Assembly: GCA_964533735.1 (NCBI GenBank)
Contig: CAZHMD010000013.1
Location: 9,614 to 73,613, forward strand
Length of the DNA: 64,000 nt
Source of the DNA: UBA6107 sp964533735
Lineage (GTDB): Bacteria > Chloroflexota > Anaerolineae > Anaerolineales > Anaerolineaceae
Direction: 5' to 3'
The notes under the pieces are model-generated. The model saw nothing but the letters and a program-made list of their open reading frames with translations. It was not told where the DNA came from and did not search any database. The translations under genes were made by a program, and so were the position numbers. Below are positions 50,436 to 58,806 of this stretch, one piece after another (within the stretch, counting starts at the first letter, position 1; every line of letters starts with the position of its first letter).

Positions 50436-50463
50436 AATATAAAAATAATTTAACGAGGGGGAA

Positions 50464-50841
50464 TTATTCTATTTCTTTTCGTTCACCCAGGAGGAACCAG
50501 CACCCCTTTTGGTTGTCGACATCCTCAGGAGCACGATCGAAGTACAGTTCAAATAACCGGCCAGTGGAGGTCTTCACCCGGAAATGGAAGCGTCCGACTC
50601 CGCGGGATCCGAGGCGGCTGGCGCTGGCAAGGTGGGTTTGCGCCATATTTCGAGCCATGCGTCCGCGGCGTTTAAAATCAGACCACTCCTCCAACACTTC
50701 ACTAATGGGGAAGTACTCGTCGCGCCAGGTGAAACCGTCAGGGCAGGGGGGCTTTTTCTCCAACACCGGGGGAGTTGAAAAATGGACCTCAATGGGTTCG
50801 CCGTAAAAATTGGCAGGGCTCGTTTGCATTATGTTATCCAT
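50464..50841 (-). CDS. small hypothetical protein, DUF6504-like
   Basis: A 125-residue protein with no membrane segment. The pattern EPIEVHFSTPPVLEKKPPC, FTWRDEYFPISEVLEEWSDF and GRLFELYFDRAPED resembles DUF6504-type proteins of unknown function (found near translesion polymerase genes in Actinobacteria); the match is tentative. ATG 50841 is chosen; TTG 50847 and ATG 50826 are alternatives, none with a strong Shine-Dalgarno. Confidence 0.6.
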   Translation of the reverse strand: MDNIMQTSPANFYGEPIEVHFSTPPVLEKKPPCPDGFTWRDEYFPISEVLEEWSDFKRRGRMARNMAQTHLASASRLGSRGVGRFHFRVKTSTGRLFELYFDRAPEDVDNQKGCWFLLGERKEIE

Positions 50842-50897
50842 ACCCAATCCAGGGACTTTACCAAGCTTCTTATCCTGGTAGTTGATTGTACCTATTT

Positions 50898-52073
50898 TTA
50901 ACGCTGCAAGCGGCGGGGAGGATAACTTAAAACCAGGCGCGACCTGTCCTTGGTCCTGGCTTCAGGGATTTGCAGCAGGTTCAGGAATTCATCCACGATC
51001 TGGGGATCAAAACTGCGCCCTTTTTCGGTACGTAAATATTCAACGACCTGGGTTTCCGGGATGGCTGCACGGTAGCTTCTCTTGGAACGCATGGCGTCCC
51101 ACACATCCACCACCGAGAAGATGCGTGCCTCGATGGGGATGGCATCTCCCTGGATTCCGCGGGGATACCCTGTTCCATCCCATTTTTCATGATGGCAGTA
51201 AGGGATATCCGCTGCTGGTGAGAGGTAGGAAATCGGCTTTATCAGGTCGCGCGCATACACCGGATGGTTCTGCATGACGCGTTTTTCAGCATCAGTAAGC
51301 GGACCCGGTTTGCACAGGATGGAATCCGGGATGCCCATTTTTCCGATATCGTGTAATAGAACGCCGCGGCGGAAATGGTCCATGCGTTCAGCGGGAAGGC
51401 GCATCCTCCTTGCCAGCTGCATGGTCAGATCCACCACCCTGACGGAATGACCTTCGGTTTCCTGGTTGCGCAGTTCCAGGGCTTGCGCCCAGCCGGCGAT
51501 GGTGCTGTCGTAAGCGTTCACGATCTGGCCAATTATTTTGTCAATGAGCACAGAAACGCGCCACGAGATGAGCGCAAGGAGTACAACACAAATGACTGAA
51601 AAGATGGGGAAGGGTGTTTGGGAGAATTTAAGCGTGAATACCAGCAGGAACATGGGGATGACGATGAGAATCACACCCAGCGAACGCCGTCCATCTGTAA
51701 TAAAGCTTGAAACACAAACAGGAATTGCCAGGTAGAGGAGGATCTGATCCGGGTTTTCAAAAGGATAGGCTGTGAAACACAGGTAAGAGGAAATGAAGAT
51801 GAAAATTTCACCGGCAAGGTCGCCCTTGTTTTTATCATTCAGGAAACTGGTGATCACCAATCCGAGGATGCACGTAATGTTGTTGAGGGCATAAAATGCA
51901 TTCCATGTGCCCGGTTCTCCGATCCACTTTGCCAGCAAAAACGGCAGGAGGATAAGCAGCACGAAAATGGTGAACCATATGGCATAGCGCAGGGTAACCT
52001 GGTGACGGTCAGCACGGGTGAACGTTTCATTAAGATCAAATCGCGAACTTAAATTTCTGAGCCACGGATGCAT
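50898..52073 (-). CDS. membrane HD-GYP cyclic di-GMP phosphodiesterase
   Basis: A 391-residue protein: five or six membrane segments in the N-terminal half (about 30-180) and a C-terminal HD-GYP domain (about 195-365). Motifs present: LLHDIGKMGIPDSIL (HD), CHHEKWDGTGYPRG (HHExxDGxGYP). It should hydrolyse cyclic di-GMP, opposing the GGDEF enzyme at 1.2 kb. ATG 52073 is chosen for AAGGAGCGGGT just before it. Confidence 0.93.
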   Translation of the reverse strand: MHPWLRNLSSRFDLNETFTRADRHQVTLRYAIWFTIFVLLILLPFLLAKWIGEPGTWNAFYALNNITCILGLVITSFLNDKNKGDLAGEIFIFISSYLCFTAYPFENPDQILLYLAIPVCVSSFITDGRRSLGVILIVIPMFLLVFTLKFSQTPFPIFSVICVVLLALISWRVSVLIDKIIGQIVNAYDSTIAGWAQALELRNQETEGHSVRVVDLTMQLARRMRLPAERMDHFRRGVLLHDIGKMGIPDSILCKPGPLTDAEKRVMQNHPVYARDLIKPISYLSPAADIPYCHHEKWDGTGYPRGIQGDAIPIEARIFSVVDVWDAMRSKRSYRAAIPETQVVEYLRTEKGRSFDPQIVDEFLNLLQIPEARTKDRSRLVLSYPPRRLQR

Positions 52074-52204
52074 ACCCGCTCCTTGTGAGGATGGTATTTT
52101 CCCCCGGGTTAACAATTGCAACGCAGGGTTGTAGGGAAGTATCCCTCAACAGGAATTAATTACAAGATTTGTGCCAATTTTATTAGTTGCGGAGGAGGTC
52201 TGGT

Positions 52205-53104
52205 TTAATCCACCCAGTCGTGGGGTTCCACGTGAACGTAGGCACGGTCCACGCCGGGGAATTCCTCCAGGCGTTGAATCACCTGATCCGATATCTGGTG
52301 TACCTCAATCAGGGACTTGTTGCCGTCCACATTGATGTGGAGGTCGATCATCAGGCGTGGTCCAACATAGTCCGTCATAATGTGATGCACCCGCAGCACC
52401 CCGGGAACTTTTTCTACGGCGCTCACGAATTCCTGCACTTCTTCTGGTGCGGCTCCCCTGCCGGTGAGAAAACCGAGGTTTTCACGCCCGGCCATGAATG
52501 CCTGGCGAAAAATCCAGATAGCAACAAGGAAACCTGCCACCGGATCGGCCAGGGGATGGATAAAGTTGGATCCGATCACGCCCAGGAAAGCTGCCATGGA
52601 AGTGAGCACATCACTTAGGTTATCGCGGGCGGTGGTTTTGAGCGTGGGGCTGAGCAGTTTCCTTGCGATACGGGCAATGGCATTATACATGCCAGCCTTC
52701 ATAAGAGCGCTGACAAGCAGAACACCGGTCGGCAGGTCGAGTGCGATAACCTCACCTCCGGCAGCATAGCGCATGTAGGAATTACGCGCGGCTTCAAAAC
52801 CGGCAAATGCCATCGAAAGAGTCACGAGCATCCCCACCAGCGGTTCAAAGCGCGCGTGACCCTGGGGGTGCGAAAGGTCCGGCGGCTGCATCGCCACAAA
52901 GAGACCCAGCACCATCAATAATGAATAAACTACATCCGATATGGAATTCGCGGCGTCCGAGTAAACCGCCGCGCTCCCTGAGACGGCTGCCACCACTCCC
53001 TTGGCGGCTGCCAACAGCAGGTTGCCCCCCAGCGTGATGACCAGCGCCTGACGATATAGTTTTGTCTGATCAGTTTGCGGATGAAAATCCCTTACCCAAC
53101 GCAT
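52205..53104 (-). CDS. cation diffusion facilitator family transporter
   Basis: A 299-residue CDF transporter with a cytoplasmic C-terminal domain. Membrane part (about 15-210) has the GSAAVYSDAANSISDVVYS metal site in the second span; a paired motif SDVLTSMAAFLGV is in the fifth. The C-terminal domain (about 215-299) has VHHIMTDYVGPRLMIDLHIN. Family members export divalent metals such as zinc, manganese or iron with proton exchange; there is no His-rich loop, unlike the second CDF at 54.2 kb. A leader with an intrinsic terminator precedes it. Confidence 0.9.
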   Translation of the reverse strand: MRWVRDFHPQTDQTKLYRQALVITLGGNLLLAAAKGVVAAVSGSAAVYSDAANSISDVVYSLLMVLGLFVAMQPPDLSHPQGHARFEPLVGMLVTLSMAFAGFEAARNSYMRYAAGGEVIALDLPTGVLLVSALMKAGMYNAIARIARKLLSPTLKTTARDNLSDVLTSMAAFLGVIGSNFIHPLADPVAGFLVAIWIFRQAFMAGRENLGFLTGRGAAPEEVQEFVSAVEKVPGVLRVHHIMTDYVGPRLMIDLHINVDGNKSLIEVHQISDQVIQRLEEFPGVDRAYVHVEPHDWVD

Positions 53105-53125
53105 GCGTTTTCCTCTGTAGGTAAC

Positions 53126-53222
53126 AAAAAACCTCCCGGTACCCTCTCCCTTTTTGGAGTGAGCGCACCTTTGAGGTTTCTAATTCAGGTTGCCAGGCTG
53201 AGTGCTCCGTCTGACAATTCCA
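53126..53222 (-). promoter_or_regulatory. structured 5' leader with terminator before the CDF gene (riboswitch-like)
   Basis: On the minus strand a TAAAAT -10 near 53228 starts a leader that contains GCCTGGCAACCTG (about 53207-53195) and later AAAGGTGC (about 53173-53166). GCA(A)CCT and AGGTGC can pair with one bulged A, as in the P4-type helix of S-box RNAs. Competing with this, AAACCTC (53179-53173) pairs with GAGGTTT (53135-53129) to form a stem followed by six T, an intrinsic terminator before the coding region. The exact class is unassigned. Confidence 0.45.
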
Positions 53223-53273
53223 TTTTATCACAATGCGTTTTACTTTTTTCTGATTATGTTACACTAATCGCAG

Positions 53274-54206
53274 ATGAAACGAATCCTGTTGATCCTGGTT
53301 CTCATGACGCTGGTGATCACCTCCGGCTTCACTTTTCAGGAACAAAACCCTGTACACATTACGCGCATGGAAATTGACATCTGGCCGGAGTACGACCGCA
53401 CCCAGGTGCTCGTCATCTATCGCGTGCAGCTTTCCAGGGACACACCCCTGCCGGTAAGTTTTAGCATTCGCATCCCCAGGGAGGCAGGCAACCCGTTCAA
53501 GGTGGCCATGCGCGACCTGGACGGGGTGCTCTATAACGTGGAGTATTCGATAGAACCAGCGGGGAGTTGGAACCAGATCGTGTTGACCACCTCCAGCGAA
53601 GAGCTTTATATCGAATATTATGACCCCAGCCTGGTTAAAACAGAAAACGACCGCGAATACGCCATATCCTGGTTCAGTGATTATCCGATCGATAAACTGG
53701 TGGTCAAGGTGCAGCAGCCGCGCAACTCTGAAAATTTGTGGATTTCCCCTTCAATGGGGACGGGGGAACTGAATCCAAATGACGACCTGGTTTATTTTAC
53801 TGGTGATTTTGGGGCTTTATCCACCGGGCTTTCTTTCAATATGGCCCTGGCATATACCCGGACGAGTTCAGAATTAAGCGCTTCAAACTTACCCGTAACT
53901 GCCGCCACGCCTGTTCAATCCAACACCAATATGGGAAATACTGTGGCAAAAGTGATGAACCAGGTGATCGAGAACAAGGGGCTGGTAACCGCCGGCATAT
54001 TGATCCTTAGCGGTATGGTTCTCATGCTCCTGGTGAGTTTCTTTGCCGGGCAGTGGACGAATCCTGTGTCACGATGGATTAATGGGCTGATGGGTAAGAA
54101 AAAACCCGAAGTGGAATCGGGGATCATCGTGAAGTATTGCCCGCATTGTGGCAAGAAGACTTACCCCGGTGACCGCTACTGCCGGGGGTGCGGGAATACC
54201 ATTTAA
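53274..54206 (+). CDS. exported protein with C-terminal transmembrane segment and zinc ribbon
   Basis: A 310-residue protein: N-terminal signal (about 3-20), an extracellular beta-rich region (about 25-205), a membrane span (about 235-257), then a cytoplasmic tail with a zinc ribbon (YCPHCGKKTYPGDRYCRGCG, about 287-306). The topology joins an outside ligand-binding-like domain to a cytoplasmic metal finger; no family name is recognised. An ACTAAT element lies about 5 nt before the ATG and there is no Shine-Dalgarno, so the message may be leaderless. Confidence 0.75.
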   Translation: MKRILLILVLMTLVITSGFTFQEQNPVHITRMEIDIWPEYDRTQVLVIYRVQLSRDTPLPVSFSIRIPREAGNPFKVAMRDLDGVLYNVEYSIEPAGSWNQIVLTTSSEELYIEYYDPSLVKTENDREYAISWFSDYPIDKLVVKVQQPRNSENLWISPSMGTGELNPNDDLVYFTGDFGALSTGLSFNMALAYTRTSSELSASNLPVTAATPVQSNTNMGNTVAKVMNQVIENKGLVTAGILILSGMVLMLLVSFFAGQWTNPVSRWINGLMGKKKPEVESGIIVKYCPHCGKKTYPGDRYCRGCGNTI

Positions 54207-54227
54207 TTCAACCCACTGGAATTAACA

Positions 54228-55190
54228 TCAATTGCAACCCCCATGCCCATCCTGGCAGGGGGTTTTTTCAAATTGAATGGTCGTGTGCTGAATATTAAAA
54301 TCACGATCAAGCAGCCCGCGGATCTGATCCAGGGCAATTTCAGGGTCTGCCGGCTGGGATGTCACCAGCGTTACGTGCGCGCTGAGCGCCACCGAGTCTG
54401 AGGAAAGGTTCCAGATGTGCAGGTCATGCACCTGCGAAACCAGGGGCAGGGTCCGCAGGCGCGCGTTGATCTCTTTAACGGATAAGCCCTCCGGAACACC
54501 CTCCAATAATATGTGCAGGGCACTGCGCAGCAATCTTATTGCGCTGATGACGATGACGATGCCGATCAGAATGGAAATAAGGGGGTCAAGCCAGTTAGCC
54601 CCAGTGAAGCGAATGAGGATCGCGGCGATAATGACCCCGACGGAAGAGATGGCATCGCCAAGTACATGCAGGAAGGCTCCATGGACGTTGAGATTCCGGC
54701 GCGGAGCGGGGGTCTCGTGTGCATGCTCATGTTCCAATCCATCAGCATGATCGTGCTGATGGGAATTGATGCCTGCGGGATGACCGCCAAGGATAAAGGC
54801 AACCACCAGGTTCACCACCAAACCGATAATGGCGATGACCAGCATTTCAGAACTGCGGATCTCCAACGGGTCGAGAATGCGTTTGTAAGCTTCCACCCAG
54901 ATCCCGACAGCAATTATTACCAGCGATGCGCCATTAATGAGGGCTGCCACCACTTCGGCGCGGTTCCAGCCGTAACTGTGCCGGTCATCCGGCGGGCGGG
55001 CTGCCAGGCGCATTGCCAAAAAACTCAACACCAGCGCGAAGATATCCATGAATACATGAGCGGCATCTGAAAGCAGCGCCAGCGAACCTGAAATCAGGCC
55101 GCCAATGACCTCCACAATGAGGATGACACTGGTGAGCAGGATGGATAGGATAAACTTTTTTTGTAAGTCAGGATTGACCTTGGATTGCAT
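54228..55190 (-). CDS. CzcD-type cation diffusion facilitator with His-rich loop
   Basis: A 320-residue CDF transporter. Metal-site motifs LALLSDAAHVFMDIFALVL and, in the fifth span, VLGDAISSVGVIIA are present. A cytoplasmic His-rich loop (HQHDHADGLEHEHAHE, about 145-160) is the mark of zinc/cobalt/cadmium exporters; the C-terminal domain carries a CxxxHGGC tail. Predicted to export zinc-type ions for proton. The plus-strand gene's terminator is embedded in the last codons. Confidence 0.92.
   Translation of the reverse strand: MQSKVNPDLQKKFILSILLTSVILIVEVIGGLISGSLALLSDAAHVFMDIFALVLSFLAMRLAARPPDDRHSYGWNRAEVVAALINGASLVIIAVGIWVEAYKRILDPLEIRSSEMLVIAIIGLVVNLVVAFILGGHPAGINSHQHDHADGLEHEHAHETPAPRRNLNVHGAFLHVLGDAISSVGVIIAAILIRFTGANWLDPLISILIGIVIVISAIRLLRSALHILLEGVPEGLSVKEINARLRTLPLVSQVHDLHIWNLSSDSVALSAHVTLVTSQPADPEIALDQIRGLLDRDFNIQHTTIQFEKTPCQDGHGGCN
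54236..54268 (+). terminator. plus-strand terminator inside the 3' end of the convergent CDF gene
   Basis: AACCCCC plus TGCC pair with GGCA plus GGGGGTT (one bulged A) and six T follow. It ends the zinc-ribbon-protein gene while lying within the last codons of the CDF gene on the other strand. Confidence 0.8.
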
Positions 55191-55213
55191 TTGTGTTCCT
55201 TGGGAGCGTTGGA

Positions 55214-55987
55214 TTAATCGATTTCGAGTTCTGCAACCGAATTGAGAATAAACGACGGGCGGTAGGGGAAGAGGTTAACATCCTCTCTGGTGGACACACC
55301 GCTAAGCACCAGGATGGTCTCCAGCCCGCTCATTACGCCGGCCACAATGTCTGTGTCCATGCGGTCACCGATCATCACGGTGTTTTCGGAGTGTACTCCC
55401 AGGTAGCGCAGGGCGCTGCGGATCATCAGCGGGTTGGGTTTTCCGACAAAGAAGGGGGCTTTACCCGTGGCTTTTTCGATCAGGGCTGCCAGCGCACCCG
55501 TGGCCGGCACGATACCTGTTTCCAGCGGCCCCGTTGAATCAGGATTGGTGGCGATGAACATGGCGCCGTCATTGATCAAGCGGATTGCCTTGGTGATCAT
55601 CTCGAAGTTATAGTTGTTGACCTCGCCCAACACCACGTAATCAGGCTTCATGTCAGTTTGCACATAGCCTACTTCATGCATTGCCTGGGTCAGTCCGCTT
55701 TCACCGATCACAAAAGCCTTGCCATTGGGGGTTTGGTTCTGCAAGAAGCGCGCTGTGGCAATGGCGGAGGTGAAGATATTCTCCGCCGGCACCTTGAGAC
55801 CGATGGTATTCAGCCGGTGCTCCAGGTCGCGCTGCGTATACAGCGGGTTATTGGTGAGAATGAGGAATTTGATCTTGCGGACGAGTAAACGCTCGATAAA
55901 TTCGGGAGCTCCAGCAATGGGAGTTTTTCCTTTAACCAGCACGCCGTCCATGTCGATCAGGTAATTTTTAGCTGTCATTTTTTCCAT
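55214..55987 (-). CDS. HAD-IIA family sugar-phosphatase (NagD-like)
   Basis: A 257-residue HAD hydrolase. Motif I IDMDGVLVKG near 11-20, motif II ILTNN, and the C2-type cap with motif III GKPNPLM and motif IV MIGDRMDTDI. NagD/Pho2-type phosphatases remove phosphate from nucleotides or sugar phosphates; the substrate is unknown. An alternative ATG at 55978, nine bases downstream, has a weak GGA upstream. Located after the CDF on the same strand, in a separate unit. Confidence 0.9.
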   Translation of the reverse strand: MEKMTAKNYLIDMDGVLVKGKTPIAGAPEFIERLLVRKIKFLILTNNPLYTQRDLEHRLNTIGLKVPAENIFTSAIATARFLQNQTPNGKAFVIGESGLTQAMHEVGYVQTDMKPDYVVLGEVNNYNFEMITKAIRLINDGAMFIATNPDSTGPLETGIVPATGALAALIEKATGKAPFFVGKPNPLMIRSALRYLGVHSENTVMIGDRMDTDIVAGVMSGLETILVLSGVSTREDVNLFPYRPSFILNSVAELEID

Positions 55988-56126
55988 ATGCCATTGATTT
56001 TAGCACGATTGCATAAAAACCTGCGGGGATCGGAGTTTCGACGCGAAGATGAGGAGTTTCGTCCGATTATCGGCAGAGGGGAATCGGTTATAATCAACTC
56101 TGGAAAAATACCCCAAAAGGATACCA

Positions 56127-57041
56127 ATGCCCCGCCAGAGATCCCTCGAAGACCTCTCTTCTGAAGAATTACGGCAGCTCCTGGTGGAGAAACGCCGGGC
56201 AGAACGGGAAGCGCGCCTCACGGCTTACCGCAAATCCGGGCGGGTGATCCGCGTGGAAGGCGATGATGCGCCTGCGCCAACCTTTGACGAACTGGAAGAC
56301 CGCCAGGAGGAGGATGAAACTCCTTCCTCATTGCGCCAGCGCGCGCGCTCAAAACGCAGGAGTAATATGGACCGCCTGCTCTTTGGTATCGAGATCGTGG
56401 CAATTTTGGGATTGTTCTTTATCATCTTTAATGGCGCCAAATTATTGACCAACCTGAATAAGGAGTTCACTTCCGCGCTGAACCAGCCCAACCTCACGCC
56501 TACTGCGCTCATCACGGCAGTAGTGCTGCCGAGCGGTCACACACCGCCGGTGGAAGGGGTGGAAGTGCGCCCGAATGATTCCGAGATCCCGGAGCATCTG
56601 CGCGCCATCATGCAGACCTTCGAGAATCTGCCCATTCCCACCCCGGGACCTCAGCAGGCCAGGCAGATCCAGATCTCGGCCATCAATGTCAACGCTCCGG
56701 TGGTCATGGGAGACGGCTGGGAGCAGCTTAAAAAGGGTATCGCACAGCACCTGAACACCGCCAACCCGGGTGAAAAGGGCAACATGGTTGTCTCTGCCCA
56801 CAACGATATTTTCGGCGAATTGTTCAAAGACCTGGATAAGCTCAAGCCTGGCGATACAGTCATCGTTATCACCCAGGACCGCACTTTTACTTATACGATT
56901 ACCGGCACGCAGATCGTGGAACCCACCGCCGTTGAGGTGATGGCTCCAACAACCGATGCCACGCTGACGTTGATCTCGTGCTACCCGTACCGCGTGGATA
57001 ACAAACGCATCGTGGTTACAGCTGTTCTGGATGCAAACTAA
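56127..57041 (+). CDS. sortase with N-terminal cytoplasmic extension
   Basis: A 304-residue protein: a charged, disordered N-terminal extension of about 75 residues (acidic and Arg-rich), one membrane segment (about 88-107), then a sortase domain (about 185-300). Catalytic residues are visible: SAHND (His 225), LISCYPYR (Cys 285) and KRIVV (Arg 294). It transpeptidates exported proteins carrying a sorting signal, or cross-links pilins. The Gly-rich domain resembles class D/E sortases. TATAAT at 56089-56094 and AAAAGGA before ATG form a normal promoter and ribosome-binding site. Confidence 0.9.
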   Translation: MPRQRSLEDLSSEELRQLLVEKRRAEREARLTAYRKSGRVIRVEGDDAPAPTFDELEDRQEEDETPSSLRQRARSKRRSNMDRLLFGIEIVAILGLFFIIFNGAKLLTNLNKEFTSALNQPNLTPTALITAVVLPSGHTPPVEGVEVRPNDSEIPEHLRAIMQTFENLPIPTPGPQQARQIQISAINVNAPVVMGDGWEQLKKGIAQHLNTANPGEKGNMVVSAHNDIFGELFKDLDKLKPGDTVIVITQDRTFTYTITGTQIVEPTAVEVMAPTTDATLTLISCYPYRVDNKRIVVTAVLDAN

Positions 57042-57076
57042 AAAACGGGATTACAATTGCCCATAGGAGATTACGC

Positions 57077-57280
57077 ATGGCAAACAAAAAACAAAAACGC
57101 TCAGTAAGCAGCAGCACCACCCTGGTGGAAAAGGCAACAATTGCACGCGCTCACGGCCGTACAGCTGTGGGAGAGTTCAAACCCGATTATTCTTACGTGG
57201 TATCTGATCTTAAACGTATCGGCATACTGGCAGGGTCTTTCTTCGTGATCCTGGTCGTCCTGTCGTTCTTCTTGCGGTGA
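57077..57280 (+). CDS. small single-span membrane protein
   Basis: A 67-residue protein: a hydrophilic N-terminal half (about 1-40, basic) and one C-terminal transmembrane helix (about 47-66, ILAGSFFVILVVLSFFL). No family recognised. Located between the sortase and the class V aminotransferase on the same strand, 35 bp after the former; AGGAGATTACGC lies before its ATG. Confidence 0.7.
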   Translation: MANKKQKRSVSSSTTLVEKATIARAHGRTAVGEFKPDYSYVVSDLKRIGILAGSFFVILVVLSFFLR

Positions 57281-57342
57281 TCGTTCTCCCGGTGAGGAAT
57301 CCCGGGGGGTTAATTTAAACAAATCTTCAAAAGGAGAGAGTC

Positions 57343-58410
57343 ATGTCCCATATGTTTGTGCCGGGTCCGGTGGATGTAGCGCCTGAAGTACTGGCTGCTC
57401 AGACCAAACCGATGCTCCCGCATCGCAGCAAGGATTTTGAAGCCATCTTCCAACGCTCCGAAGCCAAGGCCAAGGATCTTTTCTATACCACCACACGTGT
57501 TTTCCAGGCTGCCAGCTCCGGCTCGGGTATGCAGGAAGCCGGCATCCGCAACTTTGTGCAGGAGAGCGTGCTTTCCTGTATCAACGGCTCGTTTGCCCAG
57601 CGCTGGTACGATGTGGCAGTGGCCAATGGCAAGCAGGCGGATAAATTGGAGGTGGAAATGGGGGAAGCCATTACCCCCGAACTGCTGCGAGACGCACTTA
57701 AGAAAAAACATTATGAAGCCGTCACCATCGTTCACAACGAAACGTCAACCGGCGTCGAGAACCCCCTCAAGGATCTGTGCAAGGTAGTGCAGGAAGTTAG
57801 CCCCGATACACTCATCCTGGTGGACGCGGTCTCCTCACTGGGCGGAGTCAAGATCGAAATGGACGCGCTCGGTGTGGATTTCCTCCTCACCAGTTCGCAA
57901 AAATGCCTGGCGTTACCCCCGGGGCTTTCACTGGCAGCTGCCTCTGACCGCGCCATGAAGAAAGCCGAAAGCGTTACCAACCGCGGATGGTATTTTGACC
58001 TGCTGTTGATGGAAAAACACCGCCTTAAAGACAGCACTCCCATGACCCCCGCCATGCCGTTGATCTACGCGCTGGATCTCCAGCTTGACCGCATATTTGC
58101 AGAGGGCCTGGAGAACCGCTTTGCCCGCCACGCTGCCATGTCAAAACGTGTGCAGGACTGGGGCGCTCAGCACGGCATGGAACCGGTAGCCAAGGCGGCT
58201 TACCGCTCCAAGACCGTGGTGACCATGCGCAACAGCCTTAACTGGGATATCAGCGCATTGAACAAGTTCCTGCAGACCAAAGGCATGCGTATTGCTAATG
58301 GCTATGGCAAGCTCAAGGACCTCAGCTACCGCGTTGCCACCATGGGCGAGACCAGCATGAAGGATGTTGAAACCCTGCTGGCTGCCATGGACGAATTCAT
58401 CAAGGGATAA
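57343..58410 (+). CDS. class V PLP aminotransferase (alternative phosphoserine/serine-glyoxylate type)
   Basis: A 355-residue class V aminotransferase: N-terminal FVPGPVDVAPEVLAAQ, PLP-phosphate cradle SGSGMQEAGIRN, the Asp in LILVDAVSSLGG and the PLP Lys 187 in SSQKCL. Close relatives include serine-glyoxylate and alanine-glyoxylate aminotransferases and the class V enzymes that can replace SerC. The last is attractive because serA lies in the window (44.6 kb), but specificity cannot be told from sequence. AAAGGAGAGAGTC precedes ATG; a strong terminator follows. Confidence 0.85.
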   Translation: MSHMFVPGPVDVAPEVLAAQTKPMLPHRSKDFEAIFQRSEAKAKDLFYTTTRVFQAASSGSGMQEAGIRNFVQESVLSCINGSFAQRWYDVAVANGKQADKLEVEMGEAITPELLRDALKKKHYEAVTIVHNETSTGVENPLKDLCKVVQEVSPDTLILVDAVSSLGGVKIEMDALGVDFLLTSSQKCLALPPGLSLAAASDRAMKKAESVTNRGWYFDLLLMEKHRLKDSTPMTPAMPLIYALDLQLDRIFAEGLENRFARHAAMSKRVQDWGAQHGMEPVAKAAYRSKTVVTMRNSLNWDISALNKFLQTKGMRIANGYGKLKDLSYRVATMGETSMKDVETLLAAMDEFIKG

Positions 58411-58454
58411 CCCCTGAGAGTTGAGAGCTGAGAATCGTCATTGAACATTTGATT

Positions 58455-58484
58455 CCCCGGAGGGACAATCCCTCCGGGGTTTTT
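58455..58484 (+). terminator. strong intrinsic terminator
   Basis: CCCCGGAGGGA and TCCCTCCGGGG close CAA (11-bp stem), followed by TTTTT. It isolates the aminotransferase from the tRNA gene. Confidence 0.95.
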
Positions 58485-58532
58485 ATTGACGCAGTTTGAT
58501 GGGCGTGATAAAATTCAAGCCGTCCCAGAGAT

Positions 58533-58604
58533 GGGCGCGTAGCTCAATGGTAGAGCAGCGGCCTTTTAAGCCGTTGGTTAAGGGTTCGAGCCCCTTCGCG
58601 CTCA
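58533..58604 (+). tRNA. tRNA-Lys (UUU anticodon)
   Basis: A 72-nt cloverleaf. Acceptor GGGCGCG pairs with CGCGCTC (one G-U), the D arm is GCTC-AATGGTA-GAGC, the anticodon loop CTTTTAA is on GCGGC/GCCGT stems, and the T arm is AAGGG-TTCGAGC-CCCTT. Anticodon TTT reads Lys. CCA is not encoded. It stands alone, with a duplicated 3' end 69 bp downstream. Confidence 0.93.
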
Positions 58605-58678
58605 CTTTTGTTTTAATTATAGTAGGTCGGTTAGGGTACCCACGGGGTATTCATTCGAGCCCCTTCGCGCTCACTTTT
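58585..58678. repeat. 25-bp direct repeat of the tRNA-Lys 3' end (att-like)
   Basis: The last 20 bases of the tRNA (T loop to discriminator) plus five downstream bases, at 58585-58609, recur exactly at 58654-58678. The repeated block starts TTCGAGCCCCTTCGCG. The 44 bases between carry no gene. Such copies commonly mark integration at a tRNA gene; here no integrase is left. Confidence 0.75.
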
Positions 58679-58697
58679 TATTTAAGAAACTAGATTT

Positions 58698-58732
58698 GTC
58701 ATCACGAGGGTGTTCTTCCCGAAGCAATCCCC
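58698..58732. repeat. fragment resembling a dispersed intergenic palindromic repeat
   Basis: GTCATCACGAGG ... CCCGAAGCAATCCCC resembles the widespread GTCATTGCGAG ... GAAGCAATCTC intergenic repeat found in many bacteria. GCGAGATTGC near 58741 gives a partial counterpart. Only one degenerate copy is seen in this window. Confidence 0.4.
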
Positions 58733-58806
58733 GATTAAATCATAGCGAGATTGCTATTCAAATAATCGAGCGTTTCTTCCTCAATTTGTTTTAGGGCACT
58801 TTGATT

